Part shown: positions 5,190-11,733 of the stretch, one piece after another
Layout of the letters: each line of letters starts with the position of its first letter
How positions within the stretch are numbered: the first letter of the stretch is position 1
NCBI GenBank assembly: GCA_964603435.1
Contig: CAZRUM010000028.1
Span: 1 to 13,531 of the forward strand
DNA: 13,531 bases
Direction: 5' to 3'
Source of the DNA: CAZRUM01 sp964603435
GTDB lineage: Bacteria; Patescibacteriota; Patescibacteriia; Magasanikbacterales; UBA922
The notes under the pieces: generated by a model
Seen by the model: only the letters and a program-made list of their open reading frames with translations
What the model was told of the DNA's origin: nothing
Databases searched by the model: none
Position numbers and translations under genes: made by a program

Positions 5190-5289
5190 NNNNNNNNNNN
5201 NNNNNNNNNNNNNNNNNNNNNNNNNNNNNNNNNNNNNNNNNNNNNNNNNNNNNNNNNNNNNNNNNNNNNNNNNNNNNNNNNNNNNNNNN
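5190..5289. other. assembly gap (100 Ns)
   Basis: Exactly 100 Ns, the usual placeholder for a scaffold join of unknown length. TTGACA at 5180-5185 just before the gap could be the -35 of the helicase promoter, with the -10 lost in the gap. Sequence content here is unknown. Confidence 0.98.
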
Positions 5290-5307
5290 AGCGGCTCGTC
5301 TCTTTTG

Positions 5308-5364
5308 CGTCATATATGTGACTTTCAAGAACTTCGGGTCACATAACAATATATATATATGACG
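5308..5364 (+). promoter_or_regulatory. leader hairpin covering the helicase start codon
   Basis: CGTCATATA (5308-5316) is the exact reverse complement of TATATGACG (5356-5364), which contains the helicase ATG (5359-5361). Next to it TGTGAC (5317-5322) pairs with GTCACA (5338-5343). The transcript leader can therefore fold so that the start codon is base-paired, with a 12-base bulge on one side. No ribosome-binding site is present. This could be a temperature-sensitive or helicase-sensitive translation switch. It is inferred from pairing alone. Confidence 0.5.
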
Positions 5365-6912
5365 AATAAAGACAATTTAGGTCGTTTTAGCGACCTTGGG
5401 ATAGGAAAAAACTTCCTAGACATCATCACAAAGCAGGGATTTGAAATCCCTACTCCTATCCAACACCAAATAATTCCTGGTGGGATAGAAGGAAAAGACG
5501 TAGTGGGTATTGCTCAGACTGGTACTGGCAAAACTCTAGCTTTTGGTATTCCCATGCTACAAAATCTAGCTCTAAACAAGAAACAAGGACTAATCCTGGT
5601 GCCTACACGTGAGCTAGCTCAGCAGGTATCAGAAGCCCTAATGCAGATTGGTAAACCACTTGGCTTTAGATGTGTTGTGGTAATCGGTGGTGTAAACCAA
5701 CGTCCACAAGTGACAGCTCTTAGAAACAATCCGCATATTGTGATTGCTACTCCGGGTCGTCTAGCTGATCTAATGAAACAAGGTCATTACAATCTTAAAA
5801 AAGTTGGTATTATTACTCTAGACGAAGCTGATCGCATGCTAGATGTTGGTTTCTTGCCAGAAATAAAACGCATATTAAATTCTGCTCCAAAAGAAAGACA
5901 GATCATGCTTTTTTCTGCCACCATGCCAAACTCTATTTCCAAACTAGCAACTGAGTTCATGAAAATGCCATTGCGCATTGAAATCGCTCCACAAGGTACT
6001 TCTGTAGAAAATATAGAACAAGGCATTTTTGTGGTAAGAAAAAATGAAAAAATGCGTCTTCTGGATTCTCTTTTGCAAGAGCATGGCAATGACAAGACTC
6101 TAATCTTTTCTCGTACCAAACATGGTGCAAAACGTATTGCTAGAGATATTCGCGATATGGGACATACCGCTACAGAGATTCATGGTAATAGATCCCAAAG
6201 ACAACGTGAAGATGCTCTAGGCGGATTTAGAAAAGGAAAATATCGTATCATGGTAGCCACCGACATCGCTGCTCGTGGTATTGATGTGGTAGATATCAAT
6301 CTAGTTATAAACTTTGACCTACCAGAAGGCTCTGAAGACTACGTACATCGTATTGGTCGTACAGGTCGTGCTGGCAAATCTGGTACAGCCATTTCTTTTG
6401 TAACACCACCAGAAAGAGCTGACGTCAAAAAAATTGAAAGACTTATTCGCAAATCACTACCAAAACTCGCAATGCCAGAGCTACCGGCTGAAAGACCTAA
6501 GTCTGCTTACGTTGCACCTCGAACTCAAGGACGTGGTCATTCTCTCAATACAAGGTATAAGGCTGGGGGCGGAAGTTATTCCCCTAGACAAGGACAAAGG
6601 AATGAACGCTCAAAGAGAACTGGTGGCTACAGCAGAGGACGCACTACCGACAGAAGCACAGAGAGTGAAGGCTCTAGCTATAGAGGCTCACAAAGCAAAC
6701 CTGCTTACAAAAGCTCATTTACAAAATATGATGAGCGACCTGCCCGCCGTTCTGCTTCTAGCAGAGACAGTGGTGGACAGACAGATAGAGATAGTGAAGA
6801 TAAACAAACTTCCAACCAAAGAATTCCAAAAAGAAACTTCTATACAAAAAGAGGAAAAGCACCTGCCAAACCTAGCTCCGGTGGTTATCGTAGTAGAGGT
6901 AGGAGTAGATAA
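5359..6912 (+). CDS. DEAD-box ATP-dependent RNA helicase, RhlE/CsdA-like
   Basis: A 517-residue cytoplasmic helicase that uses ATP to unwind short RNA duplexes, typically in ribosome assembly, RNA decay or cold adaptation. All motifs are present: Q motif GFEIPTPIQ (27-35), motif I AQTGTGKT (52-59), Ia PTRELA (82-87), Ib TPGR (131-134), II DEAD (155-158), III SAT (186-188), IV LIFSRTK (about 248-254), V ATDIAARGIDV (300-310) and VI HRIGRTGRAGKSG (330-342). From about residue 375 the tail is a disordered, basic R/G/S/Y/Q-rich region ending YRSRGRSR, as in RhlE-type enzymes, which helps RNA binding. The start is fixed by the frame and by the Q-motif distance. A foldable leader covers the ATG. 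The next gene lies 47 bases downstream with no clear terminator, so they may be co-transcribed. Confidence 0.95.
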   Translation: MTNKDNLGRFSDLGIGKNFLDIITKQGFEIPTPIQHQIIPGGIEGKDVVGIAQTGTGKTLAFGIPMLQNLALNKKQGLILVPTRELAQQVSEALMQIGKPLGFRCVVVIGGVNQRPQVTALRNNPHIVIATPGRLADLMKQGHYNLKKVGIITLDEADRMLDVGFLPEIKRILNSAPKERQIMLFSATMPNSISKLATEFMKMPLRIEIAPQGTSVENIEQGIFVVRKNEKMRLLDSLLQEHGNDKTLIFSRTKHGAKRIARDIRDMGHTATEIHGNRSQRQREDALGGFRKGKYRIMVATDIAARGIDVVDINLVINFDLPEGSEDYVHRIGRTGRAGKSGTAISFVTPPERADVKKIERLIRKSLPKLAMPELPAERPKSAYVAPRTQGRGHSLNTRYKAGGGSYSPRQGQRNERSKRTGGYSRGRTTDRSTESEGSSYRGSQSKPAYKSSFTKYDERPARRSASSRDSGGQTDRDSEDKQTSNQRIPKRNFYTKRGKAPAKPSSGGYRSRGRSR

Positions 6913-6959
6913 ACTCGATGTTCGTACGAAAGTTTTAATTAAAACTAAACACAAACATT

Positions 6960-7931
6960 ATGAGTACAAGTCTTCCTATTATAAACAAAGTTATCGCTGA
7001 CATGGGTGGTACAATTGAAGAATTCGTACCCGAGCGTGGTTGTTATTATATAAAGCTAAATGGCAAACGTATTTTACTGGAACGTGATATCTCTATCACT
7101 CGTCAGTCTTTTATTAGTTCTCAGTTTACTCGTTGCAAAGAAATGACAAACAAACTTCTGATTGCAAATAATCTACCTGCCCTGTCTACTGAATGTTTTT
7201 ATAATAAAACCTACGACAGAAAAGAAGCTATAAAAAAATTACAGAAAATAACTTACCCTATTATTTTAAAAAGTGCTGTTGGTTCCAACAGTCTGGGAAT
7301 ATTTCCTTATATAGAAACTCCTGAAGAAGCTACCAAGGTATTACAAAAAAATCTTCCTCGCTATCGCAGTATGATTGCCCAGAAAATGGTTTTTGGAAAA
7401 GAATACCGCGTGCTAGTTTTGGGTAGTAAGATTATTGGTGCTCTGGAGATGATACGCCCCCATGTTATTGGTGATGGCAAGACTATGGTAAGAAAACTAA
7501 TTAGAGAAAAACAAAAGACTACTAGAAAACGCACCCCTTTTGACAAAAAATTGAAACACATTTTAAAAGATCAAAAAGTAACTCTGGATACTGTTTTAGC
7601 AAAAAATAAACTGGTCTATATAAAAAGAAATGCTTCTCTGGCTGAAGGCGGAGAAACCAAAGATGTGACTACTATGGTTCACAAAGATGTAAAAGATATC
7701 TGTGTGTCTGCTTCAAAAACTGTAGGAAAATATCTAGCTGGGATTGATATTATCTGTTCTGGGATAGAAAAAAAACCTAGCAAAAGAAACTTTCATATAT
7801 TAGAAATCAATGGCAGACCAGATATGTATATTCATTACGAGCCTACTCATGGCAAGATTAGAAATGTACTAAAGGATGTTATAAAATATCTAGACAAACA
7901 ATCCTCTCCCCTTTCTTCTAGAGTTAAGTAA
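6960..7931 (+). CDS. ATP-grasp ligase of the cyanophycin synthetase / GshF / RimK-like type
   Basis: A 323-residue stand-alone ATP-grasp enzyme. Such enzymes activate a carboxylate as acyl-phosphate and join it to an amine or thiol. Visible features: KSAVGSNSLG (104-113, ATP-binding Lys and glycine loop), EYRVLVLG (148-155), RPHVIGDGKTMV (166-177, very like the 'VxGDGxxT' segment of cyanophycin synthetases and the GshF ligase half), N224 to GGETKDVT (230-237), AGIDIIC (260-266) and the metal-binding EING (282-285). It lacks the Glu-Cys ligase half of GshF and the Mur-like half of cyanophycin synthetase, so the substrate cannot be named. No signal peptide is present. It follows the helicase by 47 bases, which contain two small perfect palindromes (6921-6930 and 6931-6946). 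A terminator follows. Confidence 0.85.
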   Translation: MSTSLPIINKVIADMGGTIEEFVPERGCYYIKLNGKRILLERDISITRQSFISSQFTRCKEMTNKLLIANNLPALSTECFYNKTYDRKEAIKKLQKITYPIILKSAVGSNSLGIFPYIETPEEATKVLQKNLPRYRSMIAQKMVFGKEYRVLVLGSKIIGALEMIRPHVIGDGKTMVRKLIREKQKTTRKRTPFDKKLKHILKDQKVTLDTVLAKNKLVYIKRNASLAEGGETKDVTTMVHKDVKDICVSASKTVGKYLAGIDIICSGIEKKPSKRNFHILEINGRPDMYIHYEPTHGKIRNVLKDVIKYLDKQSSPLSSRVK

Positions 7932-7940
7932 GAAAATAAT

Positions 7941-7967
7941 AAAAACCGGCTGTTTAGTCGGTTTTTT
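7941..7967 (+). terminator. terminator of the ATP-grasp gene
   Basis: AAAAACCG (7941-7948) pairs with CGGTTTTT (7959-7966), with three further inner pairs, followed by more Ts. It lies 10 bases after the stop codon. Confidence 0.9.
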
Positions 7968-8024
7968 TATTAGTTAAGAAAATGGGCTAGCGCCCCTTTT
8001 AAACCCCCTATGAATAAAACATGG

Positions 8025-8053
8025 TTGACTACAGAAAAATACTAGAATATACT
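8025..8053 (+). promoter_or_regulatory. promoter for the DUF262-DUF1524 gene
   Basis: TTGACT (8025-8030), a 17-base spacer and TATACT (8048-8053). The spacer and -10 contain a tandem ATACTAGAA repeat (about 8039-8057) that could be an operator, though this is speculative. Confidence 0.8.
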
Positions 8054-8084
8054 AGAAATAAAGTAATATACTAATATAAAAAAT

Positions 8085-9833
8085 ATGATTGAACCACAAA
8101 GAAGAACAATTGAAGATATTTTAACTGGTAGTAGATCTAAATTTTCCGTCCCACAGTATCAAAGAAATTTTGACTGGGGAGAAAATGAATTACAGGAATT
8201 AATGGATGATTTGAAAGATATAAAAGAATCAGAAAACAAGTCTCTTTTTCTAGGTAATTTTATATTTGATGTCTCCGAAAAAAATAATTACAAAATAGTT
8301 GATGGTCAACAAAGGTTAACTACCATATCAATAATATTAATAGCGCTAAGAGAGCATGCAAAGAAAATAAATGAAAAAGGAATCACATCTGACCTCCAAG
8401 GGTTTATTTCTATTAATTCTGCCCTAAGAAAAAAGAAAGAAAATAAAATATCTGTCTCAAATAACATTAAAGATATATTTGAATACATTTCCAACATTGA
8501 ATGGGACGGAAAATTTCCACAAAAAATTGGTGATAAATCTGTAAAGAGGCAGGTTAATAAAATAAAACCCATATTTAATTATATTTTAGAAAATTTTTCT
8601 GAATATAATAAAGAAGATTTACAAACTTTTACGGAAGCTCTCTTAGACGCTTACGTAATCGTAGTTTCAGTAGAAACGGATGAGGATGTATTTTCAATCT
8701 TTGAAAGAACAAATGCTCGAGGATTGGATTTAAATATAGGGGATTTATTAAAAAATTACATATTTGCACATGGGATAGAGGAATTTGAAGAAAGATGGAA
8801 TGAAATAATTTTTAATGCGGAAAACTCTTTACAAAGGATGTTAAAATATTTCTGGATATCAAGAAAAGGATATATACAACAGTCTAACCTCTACAAAGCT
8901 TTAAAAAAATATGCTACTGAAATTGGTATTGAAAAATTTGTAAATGAACTTTATTCCTTTTCTAGATACTATAAGATGGTTCAATCATTAGACGCCGATG
9001 ATGTGAAAGATTGGCTTAATGAAATTGGTTTAGAGAAATTGGCAAACAATGAAGACTACAGCACCAGGATAAACCGAGTTTTTCAAGCTTTAAAATTATT
9101 TAGAGTTACACAAGCATACCCACTGATCTACTCTATCCTAAAATTTTATAAAGAGGATGGTTGTGATAGTTATAAAAATTTATTTAAAGTACTTGAATCT
9201 ATCGAAAATTATCATTTCGTAAACAATGTTGTTTCAGGAAGAATTGGCAATGAAGTAGAAAAGTTTTATGCCGAAAAATCAAAAATCTTTTTTAATTATG
9301 AAAAAGATTTTACAAAAATAATGATTGATTTTGTGAAAACTTTAAAGAAAAAGAAAGTTCCACAAGATGATTTTATTTCAAATTTTATAGAATCTATTAC
9401 TTACAATCAAAAAAATTTATCTCTAATAAATTATATCTTTGATAGAATAAATAATTTTGGAACTAAAGGGTCACAAAGGGTAGATATATATTCACCAGAA
9501 AAAAATTTAAAAACCAGAAATTACAATATTGAACACATACTTCCTCAAAGTAAAAAGAAAGAGTTTGAAAAAGATGATGAGCTGGATATGTTTGATAGAA
9601 TAGGAAATTTATTAGTAATATCAAGACATTCCAATTCAGAATTCATAGATAAAGATCCAATTGAAAAAATAAAGATGATTAATTCCGATCCAAAGCATTA
9701 TAGTAATTTAAGGTATCTAACAGATTTTTTAGATCATTACAAAGATGATTTTGAGAATTGGGATTTTGAAAAAATTGAAAAAAGATCAAAAGAAATAGCA
9801 CGCCAGGGATACAAGAATATTTGGAATTTTTAA
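8085..9833 (+). CDS. DUF262-DUF1524 protein, GmrSD/SspE-like putative defence nuclease
   Basis: A 582-residue fusion. The N-terminal DUF262 (ParB/Srx-like nucleotidase fold) has VPQYQR (22-27), the FLGNF strand (55-59) and the signature DGQQRLT (73-79). The middle (about 170-420) is helical with 'DEDVFSIFERTNARGLDLNIGDLLKNY', typical of the family. The C-terminal DUF1524 HNH-like nuclease has IEHILPQ (482-488, H484 the expected catalytic His) and 'RIGNLLVISRHSNSEFID' with the conserved Asn. Known relatives include GmrSD, which cuts DNA with glucosylated hydroxymethylcytosine using NTP, SspE, which acts with phosphorothioate modification, and BrxU. Here the two domains are in one chain. No modification genes are in the window, so a type IV-like anti-phage role is the best guess. 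It has its own promoter and terminator and no ribosome-binding site. Confidence 0.88.
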   Translation: MIEPQRRTIEDILTGSRSKFSVPQYQRNFDWGENELQELMDDLKDIKESENKSLFLGNFIFDVSEKNNYKIVDGQQRLTTISIILIALREHAKKINEKGITSDLQGFISINSALRKKKENKISVSNNIKDIFEYISNIEWDGKFPQKIGDKSVKRQVNKIKPIFNYILENFSEYNKEDLQTFTEALLDAYVIVVSVETDEDVFSIFERTNARGLDLNIGDLLKNYIFAHGIEEFEERWNEIIFNAENSLQRMLKYFWISRKGYIQQSNLYKALKKYATEIGIEKFVNELYSFSRYYKMVQSLDADDVKDWLNEIGLEKLANNEDYSTRINRVFQALKLFRVTQAYPLIYSILKFYKEDGCDSYKNLFKVLESIENYHFVNNVVSGRIGNEVEKFYAEKSKIFFNYEKDFTKIMIDFVKTLKKKKVPQDDFISNFIESITYNQKNLSLINYIFDRINNFGTKGSQRVDIYSPEKNLKTRNYNIEHILPQSKKKEFEKDDELDMFDRIGNLLVISRHSNSEFIDKDPIEKIKMINSDPKHYSNLRYLTDFLDHYKDDFENWDFEKIEKRSKEIARQGYKNIWNF

Positions 9834-9856
9834 TCCTGCCCCTCACAGCAGGGTTC

Positions 9857-9878
9857 AAAAAGGATGCAATCCCTTTTT
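9857..9878 (+). terminator. terminator of the DUF262-DUF1524 gene
   Basis: AAAAAGGAT (9857-9865) pairs with ATCC and TTTTT (9869-9878) with one bulged C, and it ends in a T-run. A small CCTGC/GCAGG hairpin (9835-9852) lies between it and the stop codon. Confidence 0.65.
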
Positions 9879-9897
9879 CTGATTATTATTAAAACAA

Positions 9898-9923
9898 AAA
9901 ACCCCACTTCACAGCGGGGTTTT
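9898..9923. terminator. bidirectional terminator, mainly for the Gmad2 gene
   Basis: AAAACCCC (9898-9905) pairs with GGGGTTTT (9916-9923), plus an inner CT/AG pair. The minus strand has a long T-run after it. It sits between convergent genes. Confidence 0.85.
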
Positions 9924-9935
9924 ATTATTTTTCTA

Positions 9936-10469
9936 CTAAAACTTTATTGGTACTTCTAGGGCGTCATCATTTTCAGGCAAACCAGAGGGATTATCTTTTT
10001 GTAAGATCAAAGCTCCTCTATCATACAGCTCATCTGTATCAAATTCCAGTTTGGCTGTAAAGGCGACAAAATCTTCTGCCATCCATTCACCCTCGGCAGT
10101 CGCATAGCCCTCGGCGATTATTAGTCCATCCCAATTGGTCAAAACAACTGGAAAGTCACCTTCAAAAAACCAAGTACCACGGGCTTGTCCAGAAATCTCC
10201 AAAGGCGAAGTGATTTGTTGATTGGGACGTGGACTGTCTATGCTGATTTGATCTGATTTTTCTAGTTCATTGCCAATATTTTCTGTGAAAGTTTCCTCTC
10301 CGTGCCTGCATTGACGTGGATAGCTTTCCATTGCAGGATTGCCAGCTTCTATACACTCAGCAAAGCTATTGATTTGGATATCAGGTGTATTTTTTTGAGA
10401 CAGTGTCAGAAAGCCCAGGGACAATATGACCAAGACAAAGACTATAGCCAAGCTAGTTGATTTTTTCAT
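9936..10469 (-). CDS. membrane-anchored Gmad2 immunoglobulin-like domain protein
   Basis: A 177-residue protein with a short Lys-rich start and one membrane span (about 6-23). A Cys-bearing linker follows: 'FAECIEAGNPAMESYPRQC' (36-54), with C39 and C54 likely to form a disulfide; this module is common in CPR secreted proteins. Residues 76-177 form a Gmad2 domain with 'IDSPRPNQQITSPLEISGQARGTWFFEGDFPV', 'GEWM' (127-130) and a closing strand 'LEVPIKF'. Gmad2 is an Ig-like beta-sandwich known beside the GerMN domain in spore-germination proteins, but it is widespread and probably binds wall or surface components. It acts on the outer face of the membrane. TATAAT (complement at 10498-10503) is a probable -10. 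No ribosome-binding site is visible. Confidence 0.85.
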   Translation of the reverse strand: MKKSTSLAIVFVLVILSLGFLTLSQKNTPDIQINSFAECIEAGNPAMESYPRQCRHGEETFTENIGNELEKSDQISIDSPRPNQQITSPLEISGQARGTWFFEGDFPVVLTNWDGLIIAEGYATAEGEWMAEDFVAFTAKLEFDTDELYDRGALILQKDNPSGLPENDDALEVPIKF

Positions 10470-10517
10470 ATTTTTGGATTAATAATTAACTAGTTTTATT
10501 ATACAATATTTGCGAAT

Positions 10518-10550
10518 AAAAAAACATCTGATTTTATCAGGTGTTTTTTT
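10518..10550 (-). terminator. terminator of cassette 2, just after the ribozyme
   Basis: A 15-bp stem (10518-10532 with 10536-10550, one G-U pair) with a 3-base loop. The minus strand has a T-run on the descending arm. It closes the transcript immediately 3' of the hammerhead. Confidence 0.9.
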
Positions 10551-10606
10551 TCGAGTTTCGTCTTAACTAAGACTCATCAGTGTTGTTTTGTAACAACAGA
10601 CTCGAA
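10550..10606 (-). ncRNA. type III hammerhead ribozyme
   Basis: Read on the minus strand, every core position is present. Stem III: UUCGAGU (10606-10600) with ACUCGAA (10556-10550), including the required U16.1-A15.1 pair. Cleavage triplet GUC (10601-10599), with cutting predicted after C10599. Stem I: UGUUGUU (10598-10592) with AACAACA (10587-10581), loop ACAA. Core CUGAUGA (10580-10574). Stem II: GUCUU (10573-10569) with AAGAC (10564-10560), loop AGUU, including the conserved G10.1-C11.1 pair. Core GAAA (10559-10556). Stem III is the open helix, so this is type III. It lies in the 3' untranslated region of the cassette 2 gene, about 105 bases after its stop and directly before the terminator. 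No mismatch is found in the core or stems. Confidence 0.95.
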
Positions 10607-10610
10607 CCTT

Positions 10611-10670
10611 CTCCGTAGATGCCGACTGTCGCGCTCAGGTGAGCTTGGCAGTACAAAGGCATCTACGGAG
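10611..10670. repeat. long multi-step hairpin next to the hammerhead
   Basis: CTCCGTAGATGCC (10611-10623) is the exact reverse complement of 10658-10670. Inside it ACTGTC (10625-10630) pairs with GGCAGT (10647-10652), and GCTCA (10633-10637) pairs with TGAGC (10640-10644). The result is a 60-base hairpin ending four bases before ribozyme stem III. It may protect the 3' end made by ribozyme cleavage, or be a recombination site like the folded attC sites of integrons. There is no T-run, so it is not a terminator. Confidence 0.8.
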
Positions 10671-10711
10671 TAGACGAGGCTAAGGGCGACCAGAAAGAGG
10701 TCGCGCGTGGG

Positions 10712-10942
10712 CTACTCGGGGTCGGCGGCGGTCTCCTTGACCCTGTTCAACAGAACGGGGATCAGGAGCTTGATGCTGTTGGGTTGCCAACCCTGCTTGC
10801 CGTCATTCCCGACCTTGAACCAGGCGATCTCGAGGATCTTTCCATTCGGCAACTCGAAGTAAAGGGGAGGGAAGAACCCACCCGGATTCTTGAACCGGTA
10901 GGTCTTGCCTGCCCAATCGAACTGAATGAATTCCTGCGACAT
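10712..10942 (-). CDS. GC-rich cassette gene 2: small soluble protein, hypothetical
   Basis: A 76-residue protein starting MSQEFIQFDWAGKTYRF. It is soluble, rich in aromatic residues in its first half (F, W, Y), and probably a small beta fold ('KTYRFKNPGGFFPPLYFELPNGKILEIAWFKVG'), ending in an amphipathic helix (about 55-72). I do not recognise the family. GGAAGAGAGG (complement at 10948-10957) lies 5 bases before the ATG, a proper ribosome-binding site unlike most genes here. The coding sequence is clearly GC-rich (roughly 55% or more by eye) with C/G-ending codons. It has its own promoter (11021-11049), a leader of about 70 bases, and a 3' region with a long hairpin, hammerhead ribozyme and terminator. 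It looks like an acquired expression cassette. Confidence 0.75.
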   Translation of the reverse strand: MSQEFIQFDWAGKTYRFKNPGGFFPPLYFELPNGKILEIAWFKVGNDGKQGWQPNSIKLLIPVLLNRVKETAADPE

Positions 10943-11020
10943 CTTTGCCTCTCTTCCTCGTCTAGCAACGAAACCTCAGCGTACATCACACGACGCACAC
11001 CTCGAAATTGTCGACGTTAT

Positions 11021-11049
11021 AAGATACCATATATTTTCCCTTTTGTCAA
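11021..11049 (-). promoter_or_regulatory. promoter of cassette 2
   Basis: TTGACA (complement at 11044-11049), a 17-base spacer and TATCTT (complement at 11021-11026) on the minus strand. It begins about 14 bases after the greA terminator. Confidence 0.85.
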
Positions 11050-11062
11050 GTGTATTAGGTAT

Positions 11063-11086
11063 AAAAAAACACCCTTTCTCAAGAGT
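11063..11086 (-). terminator. terminator of greA
   Basis: On the minus strand ACTCTT pairs with AAGGGT (11086-11081 with 11076-11071, one G-U) around a GAGA tetraloop, followed by G and seven Ts. Confidence 0.75.
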
Positions 11087-11100
11087 ATTCTTAAATCCCT

Positions 11101-11118
11101 GCCTGCCGGTAGGCAGGC
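11101..11118. repeat. REP-like palindrome downstream of greA
   Basis: GCCTGCC (11101-11107) pairs with GGCAGGC (11112-11118) around a 4-base loop. It is the short GC-rich palindrome type seen dispersed in CPR genomes. It lies between the greA stop codon and its terminator. Confidence 0.75.
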
Positions 11119-11131
11119 TACACTCCAAGTC

Positions 11132-11629
11132 CTACTTCAGGATCTCCACCACCAAACACTCCGCCACACTCCCGCCAATCTCAATCGTGACTGTCTCCCC
11201 TACCTTATGCCCGAGCAGGGCCGAACCGATTGGTGAGTTGTGCGAGATGATGCCTTTGGTGGGATCAGCTTCTTGCGAACCCAGTATTTGATATTGTTTT
11301 TGTTTGCCTGCCGTATCTACCATCACTGTGTGACCCACTTCCACTCTTTTATTTTGCTGTGGCTTTATAATCTCGGCATGATTTATTTTATAATCAATTT
11401 TTAAGATGGCGCTATTAATTCCTCGCAAGCGTCTTTTGGCGAGCTGATATTCTACATTTTCGGAAAAATCTCCCAGCTCTGCCAGACGAGCAACTTCACG
11501 TGAGGCTTCTGGCCTACGTTTTTTAAGTTTGGCATATTCTGCCTTCAGTTCATCAAATTTTTCCTGTGTAATTTGATGATCGGTATTTTCCTGGGTATAT
11601 TTTCCTGGTTTTCTGGTTGGTAGTTGCAT
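11132..11629 (-). CDS. greA: transcription elongation factor GreA
   Basis: A 165-residue GreA. It enters the secondary channel of stalled RNA polymerase and stimulates cleavage of backtracked RNA. The N-terminal coiled coil (about 21-90) carries the tip motif GDFSENVEY (53-61), whose acidic residues place the catalytic metal. The C-terminal FKBP-like domain has 'GSQEADPTKGIISHNSPIGSALLGHKVGE' (117-145). A 20-residue extension, MQLPTRKPGKYTQENTDHQI, precedes the usual start of the family; I recall this PxRKPGKYT lead as common in CPR GreA, so the ATG at 11627-11629 is kept. The promoter at 11639-11667 places the transcript start only a few bases before this ATG, so the mRNA is probably leaderless. 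It is transcribed divergently from the permease operon. Confidence 0.95.
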   Translation of the reverse strand: MQLPTRKPGKYTQENTDHQITQEKFDELKAEYAKLKKRRPEASREVARLAELGDFSENVEYQLAKRRLRGINSAILKIDYKINHAEIIKPQQNKRVEVGHTVMVDTAGKQKQYQILGSQEADPTKGIISHNSPIGSALLGHKVGETVTIEIGGSVAECLVVEILK

Positions 11630-11638
11630 AAGGTGGTA

Positions 11639-11667
11639 AGTTTAGCATGGATCTGCGCTAATATCAA
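11639..11667 (-). promoter_or_regulatory. promoter of greA
   Basis: TTGATA (complement at 11662-11667), a 17-base spacer and TAAACT (complement at 11639-11644), with an extended TG one base before the -10. The predicted start, near 11632, is about 3 bases from the greA ATG. Confidence 0.75.
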
Positions 11668-11693
11668 TGAATACTTTTCTTTTAAACTCATAG

Positions 11694-11702
11694 TGTTATA
11701 AT
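11694..11702 (+). promoter_or_regulatory. extended -10 promoter of the permease operon
   Basis: TGTTATAAT: a consensus TATAAT (11697-11702) preceded by TG one base earlier (11694-11695). No good -35 is seen, which is usual for extended -10 promoters. The ATG lies 31 bases downstream. Confidence 0.65.
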
Positions 11703-11733
11703 ATATCTCACAAAGCTTATTTAAACTCAGCTT

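Noticed and set aside
5180..5362. Open frame through the N run
   Set aside because: It is made of unknown bases and is an artefact of the gap.
6434..7000. 188-codon frame overlapping the helicase tail
   Set aside because: It is an alternate frame of the low-complexity R/G/S-rich helicase tail and runs into the ATP-grasp gene; it has no recognisable domain.
10550..10606. A second hammerhead that could form a circular-RNA element
   Set aside because: The only other CTGATGA-like sequence seen (in rlmN, near 13250) has no GAAA partner or stems.
10784..11291. Plus-strand frames of 121-150 codons across cassette 2 and the end of greA
   Set aside because: They are antisense to two well-supported genes, a promoter and a terminator, and exist because the GC-rich cassette has few stop codons.
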